DNA of 64,000 bases from Pseudocitrobacter sp913778145 (GTDB lineage: Bacteria > Pseudomonadota > Gammaproteobacteria > Enterobacterales > Enterobacteriaceae): NCBI GenBank assembly GCA_035726825.1, contig JALNTX010000011.1, positions 1 to 64,000 on the forward strand, read 5' to 3'. Of the stretch, positions 35,142 to 43,269 are shown one piece after another (the first letter of the stretch is position 1; each line of letters starts with the position of its first letter). The translations under genes were made by a program, and so were the position numbers. The notes beneath the pieces are model-generated. The model saw nothing but the letters and a program-made list of their open reading frames with translations, was not told where the DNA came from and searched no databases.

Positions 35142-36475
35142 CACCACGGAAAACGGCTCGCCTGCTGCTGGTGGATGATGACCCGGGGCTGTTGAAGCTG
35201 CTGGGTATGCGTTTGACCAGTGAAGGTTATCAGGTAGATACCGCTGAAAGCGGGCAGCAGGGGCTGCGTGTGCTGGCGAAAGAGCGTATCGACCTTGTGA
35301 TCAGCGATCTGCGGATGGATGAAATGGACGGTTTGCAGCTGTTCAGTGAAATTCAGAAAGTGCAGCCGGGCATGCCAGTTATCATTCTCACCGCCCACGG
35401 TTCGATTCCGGATGCGGTGGCCGCCACCCAGCAGGGCGTGTTCAGTTTTCTGACCAAGCCGGTCGACAAAGACGCGCTGTATAAAGCCATTGATGAAGCG
35501 CTGGAACGCACCGCACCGGCGGTGGATGAGCGTTGGCGTGAATCGATTGTGACCCGTAGCCCAATCATGTTGCGGCTGCTGGAGCAGGCGCAGATGGTTG
35601 CGCAGTCGGATGTCAGCGTGCTGATTAACGGCCAGAGCGGCACCGGGAAAGAGATTCTGGCGCAGGCGATTCACAACGCCAGCCCGCGCAACAGCAAGCC
35701 GTTTGTGGCGATAAACTGTGGCGCGTTGCCTGAACAGCTGCTGGAGTCGGAACTCTTCGGTCATGCGCGAGGGGCGTTTACCGGCGCGGTAAGCAATCGG
35801 GAAGGGCTTTTCCAGGCGGCGGAAGGCGGCACGCTGTTCCTCGATGAAATCGGTGATATGCCCGCGCCGCTGCAGGTCAAACTGCTGCGCGTATTGCAGG
35901 AGCGCAAGGTGCGCCCGTTGGGCAGCAACCGTGACCTCGATATTAACGTGCGGATTATCTCCGCGACCCACCGCGATTTACCGAAAGCGATGGCGCGCGG
36001 CGAGTTTCGTGAAGATCTCTTCTATCGCCTCAACGTGGTGAATCTTAAAATTCCAACCCTTGCCGAGCGCACTGAAGACATTCCTCTGCTGGCAAACCAT
36101 CTGCTGCGCCAGTCCGCCGACCGCCACAAACCGTTCGTGCGCGCCTTTTCTACCGATGCCATGAAGCGCCTGATGGCCGCCAACTGGCCGGGCAACGTGC
36201 GCCAGTTGGTGAACGTGATTGAACAGTGCGTGGCGCTGACGTCGTCGCCGGTGATCAGCGACGCGCTGGTCGAACAGGCGCTGGAAGGTGAGAACACGGC
36301 ACTGCCGACCTTTGTGGAAGCGCGCAATCAGTTTGAACTCAACTATCTGCGCAAGCTGCTGCAAATTACCAAAGGTAACGTGACGCATGCGGCGAGAATG
36401 GCGGGGCGCAACCGCACGGAGTTTTACAAGCTGCTCTCACGCCACGAACTGGATGCAAATGATTTTAAAGAGTAG
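35138..36475 (+). CDS. glrR: Sigma-54-dependent response regulator GlrR (QseF)
   Basis: A 445-residue activator. The receiver domain spans about 8-120 with phospho-acceptor Asp57 (LVISDLRMDEMDG). The AAA+ domain spans about 140-370 with Walker A GQSGTGKE, the sigma-54 contact loop GAFTGA, and Walker B TLFLDEIGDM. The C-terminal Fis-type helix-turn-helix is NVTHAARMAGRNRTEFYKLL. It activates glmY transcription from the sigma-54 promoter upstream of glrK, so the cluster encodes both activator and target. Confidence 0.97.
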   Translation: MTPRKTARLLLVDDDPGLLKLLGMRLTSEGYQVDTAESGQQGLRVLAKERIDLVISDLRMDEMDGLQLFSEIQKVQPGMPVIILTAHGSIPDAVAATQQGVFSFLTKPVDKDALYKAIDEALERTAPAVDERWRESIVTRSPIMLRLLEQAQMVAQSDVSVLINGQSGTGKEILAQAIHNASPRNSKPFVAINCGALPEQLLESELFGHARGAFTGAVSNREGLFQAAEGGTLFLDEIGDMPAPLQVKLLRVLQERKVRPLGSNRDLDINVRIISATHRDLPKAMARGEFREDLFYRLNVVNLKIPTLAERTEDIPLLANHLLRQSADRHKPFVRAFSTDAMKRLMAANWPGNVRQLVNVIEQCVALTSSPVISDALVEQALEGENTALPTFVEARNQFELNYLRKLLQITKGNVTHAARMAGRNRTEFYKLLSRHELDANDFKE

Positions 36476-36542
36476 CACCGTACTTTTGCGTGATTTATGA
36501 TACGGTGAGCAACCGGTTACGCGACTGAAAAACAGGAACACC

Positions 36543-36881
36543 ATGAAAAAAATTGATGCGATTATTAAACCCTTCAAACTGGATGATGTACGTGAAGCGC
36601 TGGCGGAAGTCGGTATTACCGGGATGACGGTAACAGAAGTAAAAGGCTTTGGTCGTCAGAAAGGCCACACCGAGCTCTATCGCGGTGCGGAATACATGGT
36701 GGACTTCCTGCCGAAAGTCAAAATTGAAATCGTGGTCAGCGACGATATCGTTGATACCTGCGTGGATACTATTATCCGCACGGCGCAGACCGGCAAAATC
36801 GGCGACGGCAAAATCTTCGTCTTTGACGTGGCGCGCGTGATCCGTATTCGCACGGGTGAAGAGGACGACGCGGCGATTTAA
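36543..36881 (+). CDS. glnB: Nitrogen regulatory protein P-II
   Basis: A 112-residue trimeric signal protein that reports nitrogen status to NtrB and to glutamine synthetase adenylyltransferase. The T-loop contains the uridylylation site Tyr51 (RGAEYMVDFLPKVK), and the B-loop TGKIGDGKIFV near 83 binds ATP. The C-terminal strand RIRTGEEDDAAI matches the family. It lies 67 bases after glrR on the same strand, with a possible weak promoter in the gap. Confidence 0.98.
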   Translation: MKKIDAIIKPFKLDDVREALAEVGITGMTVTEVKGFGRQKGHTELYRGAEYMVDFLPKVKIEIVVSDDIVDTCVDTIIRTAQTGKIGDGKIFVFDVARVIRIRTGEEDDAAI

Positions 36882-36889
36882 CACCGTAT

Positions 36890-36997
36890 GCCCCTCACCC
36901 TAACCCTCTCCCGCAGGGAGAGGGAATGGTTTGTGCAGGCGTCAATTCTTGCGCTGGTTTTCTCCCTCTCCCGGTGGGAGAGGGCGGGGTGAGGGCA
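36890..36997. repeat. Box C-type repeat pair between glnB and hmp
   Basis: Two inverted units, one reading CCCTAACCCTCTCCC...GGGAGAGGG at 36898-36924 and the other CCCTCTCCCGGTGGGAGAGGG at 36963-36983 with CGGGGTGAGGG after it. The same arrangement follows trmJ at 59561-59642. The palindromes may act as transcription stops for the convergent genes. Confidence 0.8.
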
Positions 36998-37000
36998 AAA

Positions 37001-38191
37001 TCAGAGCACCTTATGCGGCCCGAAGCACTCGTAATGAATGCTTTCCGGCTTCACGCCCAGCTCAACCAACTGCTTCGCGGCAAACTGCATAAAGCCGACC
37101 GGGCCACAGAGATAAAACTGCATCGCCGGATCGCTGAACGTTCCTTCCATCGCGCTTAAATCCATCAATCCTTCGCTATCAAATGCCGCTACCTGACGGT
37201 CTGCCTCGGTCGGTTGACGGTACCAGGTGTGCGCGGTAAAGCGCGGCAGGCTGGAACCCAGCATTTTCACTTCGTCGGCAAAGGCATGCACATCGCCATT
37301 TTCCGCCGCATGGAACCAGTTCACCTGCGCGGTATGGCTGGATTTCGCCAGCGTATCAAGCATCGCCAGCATTGGCGTCTGACCGACACCGGCGGAAATC
37401 AGCGTCACTGGTGTGTTGTTTTCCACGGACATAAAGAAATCGCCCGCAGGTGCCGCCAGATGCACCACATCGCCTACGTTGGCGGAATTGTGCAGCCAGC
37501 TTGATACCTGACCGCCGTCTTCACGTTTCACCGCAATACGGTAGCCTTTTCCATCCGCTTTACGGGTAAGGGAATACTGACGAATCTCCTGGTGCGGGAA
37601 GCCTTCCGGTTTCAGCCACACGGCCAGGTACTGCCCCGGCTGATAATCGGCAACCGCACCGCCGTCTACCGGCTCAAATTCAAAGCTGGTGATGAGCGCG
37701 CTGCGTGGCGTTTTTGCCACGATGCGGAATGGACGCGTGCCTTCCCAGCCGCCGGTTTTGCTGGCGTTCTGCTGGTAGATTTCCGCTTCACGGTTGATAA
37801 ACACCCCCGCCAATACGCCGTAGGCTTTACCCCACGCGTCCAGCACCTCCTGACCCGGGCTGAACATTTCGTCCAGCGTCGCCAGCAGGTGCGCGCCCAC
37901 GATGTCGTACTGCTCAGGCTTAATCTGGAAGCTGGTATGTTTCTGGGCGATTTTCTCAACCGCAGGCAGCAGGGCCGGCAGGTTTTCAATATTGCTGGCG
38001 TAGGCGGCAATGGCGTTGAACAGCGCTTCACGCTGGTCGCCGTTGCGCTGGTTGCTCATATTGAAAATCTCTTTCAGTTCCGGGTTGTGGGTAAACATAC
38101 GGTCGTAAAAGTGGGCGGTGAGTTTAGGGCCGGTTTCAACCAGCAGGGGAATGGTGGCTTTGACGGTAGCAATGGTTTGAGCATCAAGCAT
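37001..38191 (-). CDS. hmp: Flavohemoprotein (nitric oxide dioxygenase)
   Basis: A 396-residue enzyme that converts nitric oxide and oxygen to nitrate using NAD(P)H. The globin domain (1-140) has the distal Tyr29 and Gln53 and the proximal heme ligand His85. The FAD-binding domain (about 150-260) carries RQYSLT near 206. The NAD domain has GVGQTPMLAML near 270 and ends CFGPHKVL. AGGAAG precedes ATG. An NsrR-like site 28 bases upstream suggests derepression by nitric oxide. The gene is divergent from glyA. Confidence 0.97.
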   Translation of the reverse strand: MLDAQTIATVKATIPLLVETGPKLTAHFYDRMFTHNPELKEIFNMSNQRNGDQREALFNAIAAYASNIENLPALLPAVEKIAQKHTSFQIKPEQYDIVGAHLLATLDEMFSPGQEVLDAWGKAYGVLAGVFINREAEIYQQNASKTGGWEGTRPFRIVAKTPRSALITSFEFEPVDGGAVADYQPGQYLAVWLKPEGFPHQEIRQYSLTRKADGKGYRIAVKREDGGQVSSWLHNSANVGDVVHLAAPAGDFFMSVENNTPVTLISAGVGQTPMLAMLDTLAKSSHTAQVNWFHAAENGDVHAFADEVKMLGSSLPRFTAHTWYRQPTEADRQVAAFDSEGLMDLSAMEGTFSDPAMQFYLCGPVGFMQFAAKQLVELGVKPESIHYECFGPHKVL

Positions 38192-38218
38192 GGCAGGCTT
38201 CCTTTTTAAGATTATCTA

Positions 38219-38241
38219 TTGTTGCATCTTGAATGCATCTT
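38219..38241. promoter_or_regulatory. NsrR-like operator of hmp
   Basis: On the minus strand AAGATGCATTC, one base, AGATGCAACAA. The first half matches the NsrR motif AAGATGCATTT at ten of eleven bases; the second is an imperfect inverted half. It lies just upstream of hmp, where NsrR represses in E. coli. Confidence 0.7.
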
Positions 38242-38384
38242 ATAAAAATAACCCTGCTTTGTAAATGGTTCTTTGTAACAATGCATCGTGTTGGTTACAA
38301 CGTGAAGAATTTGCATCACAAACCTGAAAAGATATCCGTTGAAATTTGGCGAGCCTTTATTCCTCAATCCCTTGTGTGACGTGA

Positions 38385-38400
38385 AGGAAAACGTTTGCGT
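38385..38400. promoter_or_regulatory. PurR box upstream of glyA
   Basis: AGGAAAACGTTTGCGT, the reverse complement of ACGCAAACGTTTTCCT, a perfect PurR consensus. A -10-like TATACT lies at 38442-38447. GlyA supplies one-carbon units for purine synthesis, so PurR control makes sense and is known in E. coli. Confidence 0.9.
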
Positions 38401-38506
38401 AAAATCGTTTGTCAAGACCTGTTATCGCAGAACTAATCAGTTATACTGTTGGCCGTTGTCCATCAGGGCTTAAAAAATTTACTGTTAGCTGAGTCAGGAG
38501 ATGCGG

Positions 38507-39760
38507 ATGTTAAAGCGTGAAATGAACATTGCCGATTATGATGCCGAACTGTGGCAGGCTATGGAGCAGGAAAAAGTACGTCAGGAAGAGCACATCGAAC
38601 TGATCGCCTCCGAAAACTACACCAGCCCGCGCGTCATGCAGGCACAGGGTTCTCAGCTGACCAACAAATATGCTGAAGGTTATCCGGGCAAACGCTACTA
38701 CGGCGGTTGCGAGTATGTGGATATCGTTGAGCAACTGGCTATCGACCGCGCGAAAGAGCTGTTTGGCGCAGACTACGCTAACGTTCAGCCGCACTCCGGT
38801 TCACAGGCTAACTTCGCCGTCTACACCGCGCTGCTGCAGCCGGGCGATACCGTTCTGGGTATGAACCTGGCGCAGGGCGGTCACCTGACTCACGGCTCCC
38901 CGGTAAACTTCTCCGGCAAACTGTACAACATCGTGCCTTACGGTATTGATGAGTCCGGTAAAATTGATTACGACGAAATGGCGAAGCTGGCTCAGGAACA
39001 TAAACCGAAGATGATTATCGGTGGTTTCTCAGCTTACTCCGGTATCGTTGACTGGGCAAAAATGCGTGAAATCGCTGACAGCATCGGTGCATATCTGTTC
39101 GTTGATATGGCCCACGTTGCGGGTCTGATTGCCGCAGGCGTTTACCCGAACCCGGTTCCTCATGCGCATGTCGTGACCACCACCACCCACAAAACCCTGG
39201 CGGGTCCGCGCGGCGGCCTGATCCTGGCGAAAGGCGGTGACGAAGAGCTGTATAAAAAATTGAACTCCGCTGTCTTCCCAAGCGCACAGGGTGGCCCGCT
39301 GATGCACGTGATTGCCGGTAAAGCGGTCGCACTGAAAGAAGCGATGGAACCTGAGTTCAAAGTTTACCAGCAGCAGGTTGCTAAAAACGCCAAAGCGATG
39401 GTGGAAGTGTTCCTGAACCGTGGCTACAAAGTGGTTTCCGGCGGTACTGAAAACCACCTGTTCCTGCTGGATCTGGTTGACAAAAACCTGACCGGTAAAG
39501 AAGCTGACGCCGCCCTGGGCCGTGCCAATATCACCGTCAACAAAAACAGCGTGCCGAACGATCCGAAGAGCCCGTTTGTGACCTCCGGTATCCGTATCGG
39601 TTCTCCGGCAATCACCCGTCGTGGCTTCAAAGAAGCGGAAGCGAAGGAACTGGCTGGCTGGATGTGTGACGTTCTGGACAATATCAATGATGAAGCGGTT
39701 ATCGAGCGCATTAAAGGTAAAGTTCTGGATATCTGCGCACGCTTCCCGGTTTACGCATAA
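38507..39760 (+). CDS. glyA: Serine hydroxymethyltransferase
   Basis: A 417-residue pyridoxal-phosphate enzyme that converts serine and tetrahydrofolate to glycine and methylenetetrahydrofolate, the main source of one-carbon units. The PLP lysine is in TTTTHKTLAGPRGG near residue 229. The substrate segments ELIASENYTSPRVM (about 30-43) and YPGKRYYGGCEYVD are intact. ATG 38507 is chosen because AGGAG at 38496-38500 is six bases away; an in-frame ATG at 38501 touches that site and is too close. A strong terminator follows. Confidence 0.98.
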   Translation: MLKREMNIADYDAELWQAMEQEKVRQEEHIELIASENYTSPRVMQAQGSQLTNKYAEGYPGKRYYGGCEYVDIVEQLAIDRAKELFGADYANVQPHSGSQANFAVYTALLQPGDTVLGMNLAQGGHLTHGSPVNFSGKLYNIVPYGIDESGKIDYDEMAKLAQEHKPKMIIGGFSAYSGIVDWAKMREIADSIGAYLFVDMAHVAGLIAAGVYPNPVPHAHVVTTTTHKTLAGPRGGLILAKGGDEELYKKLNSAVFPSAQGGPLMHVIAGKAVALKEAMEPEFKVYQQQVAKNAKAMVEVFLNRGYKVVSGGTENHLFLLDLVDKNLTGKEADAALGRANITVNKNSVPNDPKSPFVTSGIRIGSPAITRRGFKEAEAKELAGWMCDVLDNINDEAVIERIKGKVLDICARFPVYA

Positions 39761-39781
39761 TTCTGTTTAGCAGAATGAGAA

Positions 39782-39805
39782 AAGGCCGCGCAAGCGGCCT
39801 TTTTT
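39782..39805 (+). terminator. Terminator after glyA
   Basis: AAGGCCGC, loop GCAA, GCGGCCTT then six T. Confidence 0.95.
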
Positions 39806-39818
39806 GTGTCCGTCATTT

Positions 39819-39895
39819 TGCCTGATGGCGGCGTAAACGCCTTATCCTGCCTACAAATGAGCGCGTAGGCCGGATAAGCGCAGCGCCATCCGGCA
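39819..39895. repeat. BIME: two REP units in inverted orientation
   Basis: One degenerate unit at 39819-39855 (CCTGATGGCGGCG...CCTTATCCTGCC) and one at 39865-39895 (GGCCGGATAAGCG...GCCATCCGGC), facing each other between glyA and yphA. Confidence 0.88.
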
Positions 39896-39900
39896 TTTAC

Positions 39901-40323
39901 TCAACGGCGATCGAGAGAAATCGCGCCCGGCCCGGTCATCGCCAGCAGTAGGAAACCGCCCGCGATACTGACGTTTTTCCAGAAGTTAATCATATTTGGC
40001 ACCACCGCATCACCGGTCATATCCCAGTAGTGGTGACCAATCACCGCCGTACCCAGCGTATAGAAAATAAAGATTACCGCCAGCGGGCGCGTGAAGAAGC
40101 CCAATACAATCAGAATGGCGACAGGTACTTCCATAATGATGGCGATAATTGCCGACAGCGTTGGCACTGGCGCGCCCGAGGACGCCATATACTGAACCGT
40201 GCCGTCGAAGCCCAGCATTTTCGGATAGCCGAAAATAATAAACAGCAGCACGAGAGCAATACGCGCGATAAGCAGCATCAGTGAACGCGATGTGCCAAAG
40301 TCGAAATAACGTAGTGTGTTCAT
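39901..40323 (-). CDS. yphA: DoxX-family inner-membrane protein YphA
   Basis: A 140-residue membrane protein of the DoxX family with four hydrophobic segments (about 17-37, 55-77, 80-98 and 115-133). Its function is unknown. The GHHYWDM segment near 96-102 is typical of the family. It lies 86 bases after hcaD on the same strand and may be read with the hca genes. The same neighbour relation exists in E. coli. Confidence 0.9.
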   Translation of the reverse strand: MNTLRYFDFGTSRSLMLLIARIALVLLFIIFGYPKMLGFDGTVQYMASSGAPVPTLSAIIAIIMEVPVAILIVLGFFTRPLAVIFIFYTLGTAVIGHHYWDMTGDAVVPNMINFWKNVSIAGGFLLLAMTGPGAISLDRR

Positions 40324-40409
40324 GGTCTTCCATTGTGTTAAGACGTGTTCTTAAAACGTAATACACAATGTGGCACTCTGCCACGCGATGCGCCGTTATG
40401 TTTACTGAC

Positions 40410-41612
40410 TTACAGCGACTTAAGCGCCAGGCTTTCATCGGTCAGCGCATCGACCGCAAGCGGTTTGCCGGACTGAATCAACTTACGCAGCACGCGTACT
40501 TCGCGCCCCTGATTAAGCGCCACCGCCCCAACCAGAGCCCCATCGCGCAGCTGAAACCAGATCGCTTTTCGCTCATCCGGGTTACCGCGACAGATCCAGT
40601 TTTCGCCCTGCATTTCACCCACGAATTGCAGGTTATCGCTGAATTGATCGGTCCAGAACCAGCCCGGCGTGGCGACGGGAAGCGGCTGATCTAACATCGC
40701 TGCCGCAGCAGTTTGCGCCTGAAAATTGGCATTTTCCCAGCTTTCAATGCGATGCAGGGAGCCGTCCGGTTGACGCTTTATCGCCACGTCACCGGCGGCA
40801 AAAATAGCCGGGTCGGCAGTATTACAGCGTGCATCCACCACGATCCCGTTCGCCGTTTCCAGCCCCGCGTCACGGGCAAGTGCGTCATTCGCCACAATAC
40901 CGATACCGTAAATCACCGCATCGGCCTGAAGCTGCTCGCCGCTTTGCAATGTCAGCGTCAGCGTATCGCCCGCCTCAACGTGCTCAATGGCGCTGTTGAG
41001 CAGCAAAAGCACGCCTGCCTGCTGGTGGCGATGCATCAGATAATCACGTACCGGCGGCGGGGCGTTTCGGCCCATCACGGTCGGCGCAAGCTCGACAACC
41101 GTAACCTGACAACCACGCTGGGTGGCGCTGGCCGCCAGCTCAAGGCCAATGGTTCCCGCGCCGACGATCACCAGCGATTTTCCGGCGTTCAGCACCGGGC
41201 GCAGCCGTTCAGCATCACCGGCATGACGCAGCGTAAAGCAGCGTTCGCCCAGCGCATCAAGCATCGGCAGAGGACGTGCCGCCGCCCCGGTGGCTATCAA
41301 CAATTTCGTCCAGCGGTAGCGTTGACCGTCCGCCAGCACCACCGTTTTGGCCTGACGATCGAGCTGGCGGATTGTCACGCCCAGATGCAACTGGACGTTA
41401 TTCGCCAGCCACCAGTCAGCCGCAAGGACCGGCTGAAGCTGCGGGTTATCATCCAGCAGCATGGCTTTCGACAGAGGCGGGCGTTCATAGGGCAGCTGTT
41501 GTTCATCGGAGAAAAGGTGTATTTCGCCGCCAAAACCCAGCTGGCGCAGCGAGGCCGCCGCCATCGCCGCGGCCTGACCACCTCCGATAATGGCAATAAT
41601 TTCATTGTTCAT
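40410..41612 (-). CDS. hcaD: Phenylpropionate dioxygenase ferredoxin reductase
   Basis: A 400-residue FAD protein that passes electrons from NADH to the ferredoxin HcaC. The N-terminal FAD motif is IIGGGQAAAMAAASLRQLG (about 8-26). A second dinucleotide motif, VIVGAGTIGLELAASA, near 149 binds NADH, and the FAD pyrophosphate segment IFAAGDVA is near 275. It is the last enzyme gene of hcaEFCBD and lies nine bases after hcaB. Confidence 0.93.
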   Translation of the reverse strand: MNNEIIAIIGGGQAAAMAAASLRQLGFGGEIHLFSDEQQLPYERPPLSKAMLLDDNPQLQPVLAADWWLANNVQLHLGVTIRQLDRQAKTVVLADGQRYRWTKLLIATGAAARPLPMLDALGERCFTLRHAGDAERLRPVLNAGKSLVIVGAGTIGLELAASATQRGCQVTVVELAPTVMGRNAPPPVRDYLMHRHQQAGVLLLLNSAIEHVEAGDTLTLTLQSGEQLQADAVIYGIGIVANDALARDAGLETANGIVVDARCNTADPAIFAAGDVAIKRQPDGSLHRIESWENANFQAQTAAAAMLDQPLPVATPGWFWTDQFSDNLQFVGEMQGENWICRGNPDERKAIWFQLRDGALVGAVALNQGREVRVLRKLIQSGKPLAVDALTDESLALKSL

Positions 41613-41621
41613 GGCGGCTCC

Positions 41622-42434
41622 TTAGAGATCGAGTCCGGCGGCAACGTGGCGAATGCCACGAATGCCCAGGCCCGCGTCGGCGTTAATCATCACGCCACTC
41701 AGTGCCCTATTATTACGCCGTGACGCCAGCATTACGTAGGGCCCGGTGAAGTCCGCCGGGTCGGGGAAGAATTGCAGCGGCAGAATGGCGGCGATTTTTT
41801 CCGGCGTCAGTGACTGCATAATTGAGATATCGCTTTGTCCCAGCGCCTGTGGGCCACGTAGGTCGCTCGCCATACCACAAGGGCCGACGCCGTTGACGCG
41901 CACTTTTGGCGCGAGTTCATAGGCCAACTGGCGAATTAACCCAGTGGCTGCGTGTTTGCTGGCGGTATACAGTGGGCCGCCGCCGCCCGGATACCAGGCG
42001 GCGTTAGAGAGCGTGAAAATAATGCTGCCTTCGCTGGCAATCAACGCCGGGGCGCAGGCTTTCGCGCCCAACAGATAACCGAGCACGTTAACGTTAAACA
42101 GCTCGTGGAAGCCGCTTTCCAGCGCGTCGGCGGATGTGTTCACCAGCGAGGCGTTATGATCCCAGATGCCCGCGTTGCCAATAAAACAGTCCAGCTTGCC
42201 AAACTGCCTCAGCGTCTGGTCAACCGCCCGCTGATAATCGGCGTAGCAGGTGACGTTGCCCTCAACCGCCAGCACATGCTCGCCAAAACGCTGGCGCAGG
42301 CTGGCGACTTTGGCGCTCGACAGTTCGAGTGTGGCAACCTTCGCCCCCTCTTCAATAAAGCGCTCGACCAGCGCCAGCCCCAGGCCGGAGCCGCCGCCGG
42401 TGATGAAAACCACTTCATCTTTTAAATCGCTCAT
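41622..42434 (-). CDS. hcaB: cis-dihydrodiol dehydrogenase for phenylpropionate/cinnamate
   Basis: A 270-residue short-chain dehydrogenase that oxidises the cis-dihydrodiols made by the dioxygenase to the catechols 2,3-dihydroxyphenylpropionate or 2,3-dihydroxycinnamate, reducing NAD. The cofactor motif ITGGGSGLGLA begins at residue 11. The catalytic Tyr and Lys are in LYTASKHAATG near 155. The C-terminus (GIRGIRHVAAGLDL) fits aryl dihydrodiol dehydrogenases. It overlaps the hcaC stop by four bases. The mhp genes for ring cleavage are not in this window. Confidence 0.93.
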   Translation of the reverse strand: MSDLKDEVVFITGGGSGLGLALVERFIEEGAKVATLELSSAKVASLRQRFGEHVLAVEGNVTCYADYQRAVDQTLRQFGKLDCFIGNAGIWDHNASLVNTSADALESGFHELFNVNVLGYLLGAKACAPALIASEGSIIFTLSNAAWYPGGGGPLYTASKHAATGLIRQLAYELAPKVRVNGVGPCGMASDLRGPQALGQSDISIMQSLTPEKIAAILPLQFFPDPADFTGPYVMLASRRNNRALSGVMINADAGLGIRGIRHVAAGLDL

Positions 42435-42751
42435 GAAGCTTCCTCCGGAATATCAACAAACACTTCGCCGCCTTCCACATACACTAGGTAGGTGGCGATC
42501 GCATCGGTCGCGGGCAGACACAGCGCTTTACCGGTTTTCAGGCAGAAGCTGGCGGCGTGTAACGGACATTCCACAGTGGCATCATCTTCCAGATACCCTT
42601 CCGACATCGACGCGTTGCCGTGGCTGCAACGGTCATTGATTGCATAAAATTCCCCGCCGACATGAAACAGGGCGATAACGGGAGACGTTTCCAGCCGGAG
42701 CGCTTCGCCCTCCGGCAGCTCCGCAGTGGAGCAAGCAAATACACGGCTCAT
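42431..42751 (-). CDS. hcaC: Phenylpropionate dioxygenase ferredoxin (Rieske)
   Basis: A 106-residue Rieske ferredoxin that carries electrons from HcaD to the oxygenase HcaEF. The [2Fe-2S] ligands are C42-S-H44 and C62-P-L-H65. The open frame extends further upstream into hcaF, but ATG 42751 overlaps the hcaF stop by one base and gives the family N-terminus MSRVFACS. Confidence 0.94.
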   Translation of the reverse strand: MSRVFACSTAELPEGEALRLETSPVIALFHVGGEFYAINDRCSHGNASMSEGYLEDDATVECPLHAASFCLKTGKALCLPATDAIATYLVYVEGGEVFVDIPEEAS

Positions 42752-43269
42752 CAGAACAATACACTCAGGTTGTGGGAGGTGATCACCGCCTGATCGAGCA
42801 CGATTTCGCGTGCCAGCAGACGCCACTGTTCGCCATCCAGGCGGCGCACTTTGTCAAAGCGCGTTCCGATGTAAAAGGTTTCATCCCGCTCTTTTTGCGC
42901 GCGATAGAGCAGATAATTCACACGCACGGCAAACACATCCGGCTGTTCCGTTTCGCTCGCCTGGATATTGCTGACCATGTGACGCGTGCGTGACGGTGGC
43001 TCTTCGGCCCACGCCATCCCGGTTTCCAGACGGGCGATGCGGCGCTCAAGCTGATCTTTGTTGTCGTTGAAGATCCAGGTCGTCGGCGGTTGTTTGCCTT
43101 TACGGCGATCGCGGGTTTGCGCGTTTACCGTGGTGCGCATGGTGTAGACGATCTCTTCATCAAGCTGATCCAGCCAGTCGCGAAAACACCAGTCGTCGAG
43201 CAGGGACGCTTCCAGATAGAGAAACTGGGCGATGCGATGATGCAGTTCTAAAGAGACGGTATTGCTCAT
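42751..43269 (-). CDS. hcaF: Phenylpropionate dioxygenase, small (beta) subunit
   Basis: A 172-residue subunit of the ring-hydroxylating dioxygenase. It has the NTF2-like cone fold of beta subunits, with conserved segments such as EASLLDDWCFRDWLDQL near 18, TRHMVSNI near 94 and the ending ITSHNLSVLF. It is structural and not catalytic. It overlaps hcaE by four bases and hcaC by one, implying coupled synthesis of the complex. Confidence 0.93.
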   Translation of the reverse strand: MSNTVSLELHHRIAQFLYLEASLLDDWCFRDWLDQLDEEIVYTMRTTVNAQTRDRRKGKQPPTTWIFNDNKDQLERRIARLETGMAWAEEPPSRTRHMVSNIQASETEQPDVFAVRVNYLLYRAQKERDETFYIGTRFDKVRRLDGEQWRLLAREIVLDQAVITSHNLSVLF

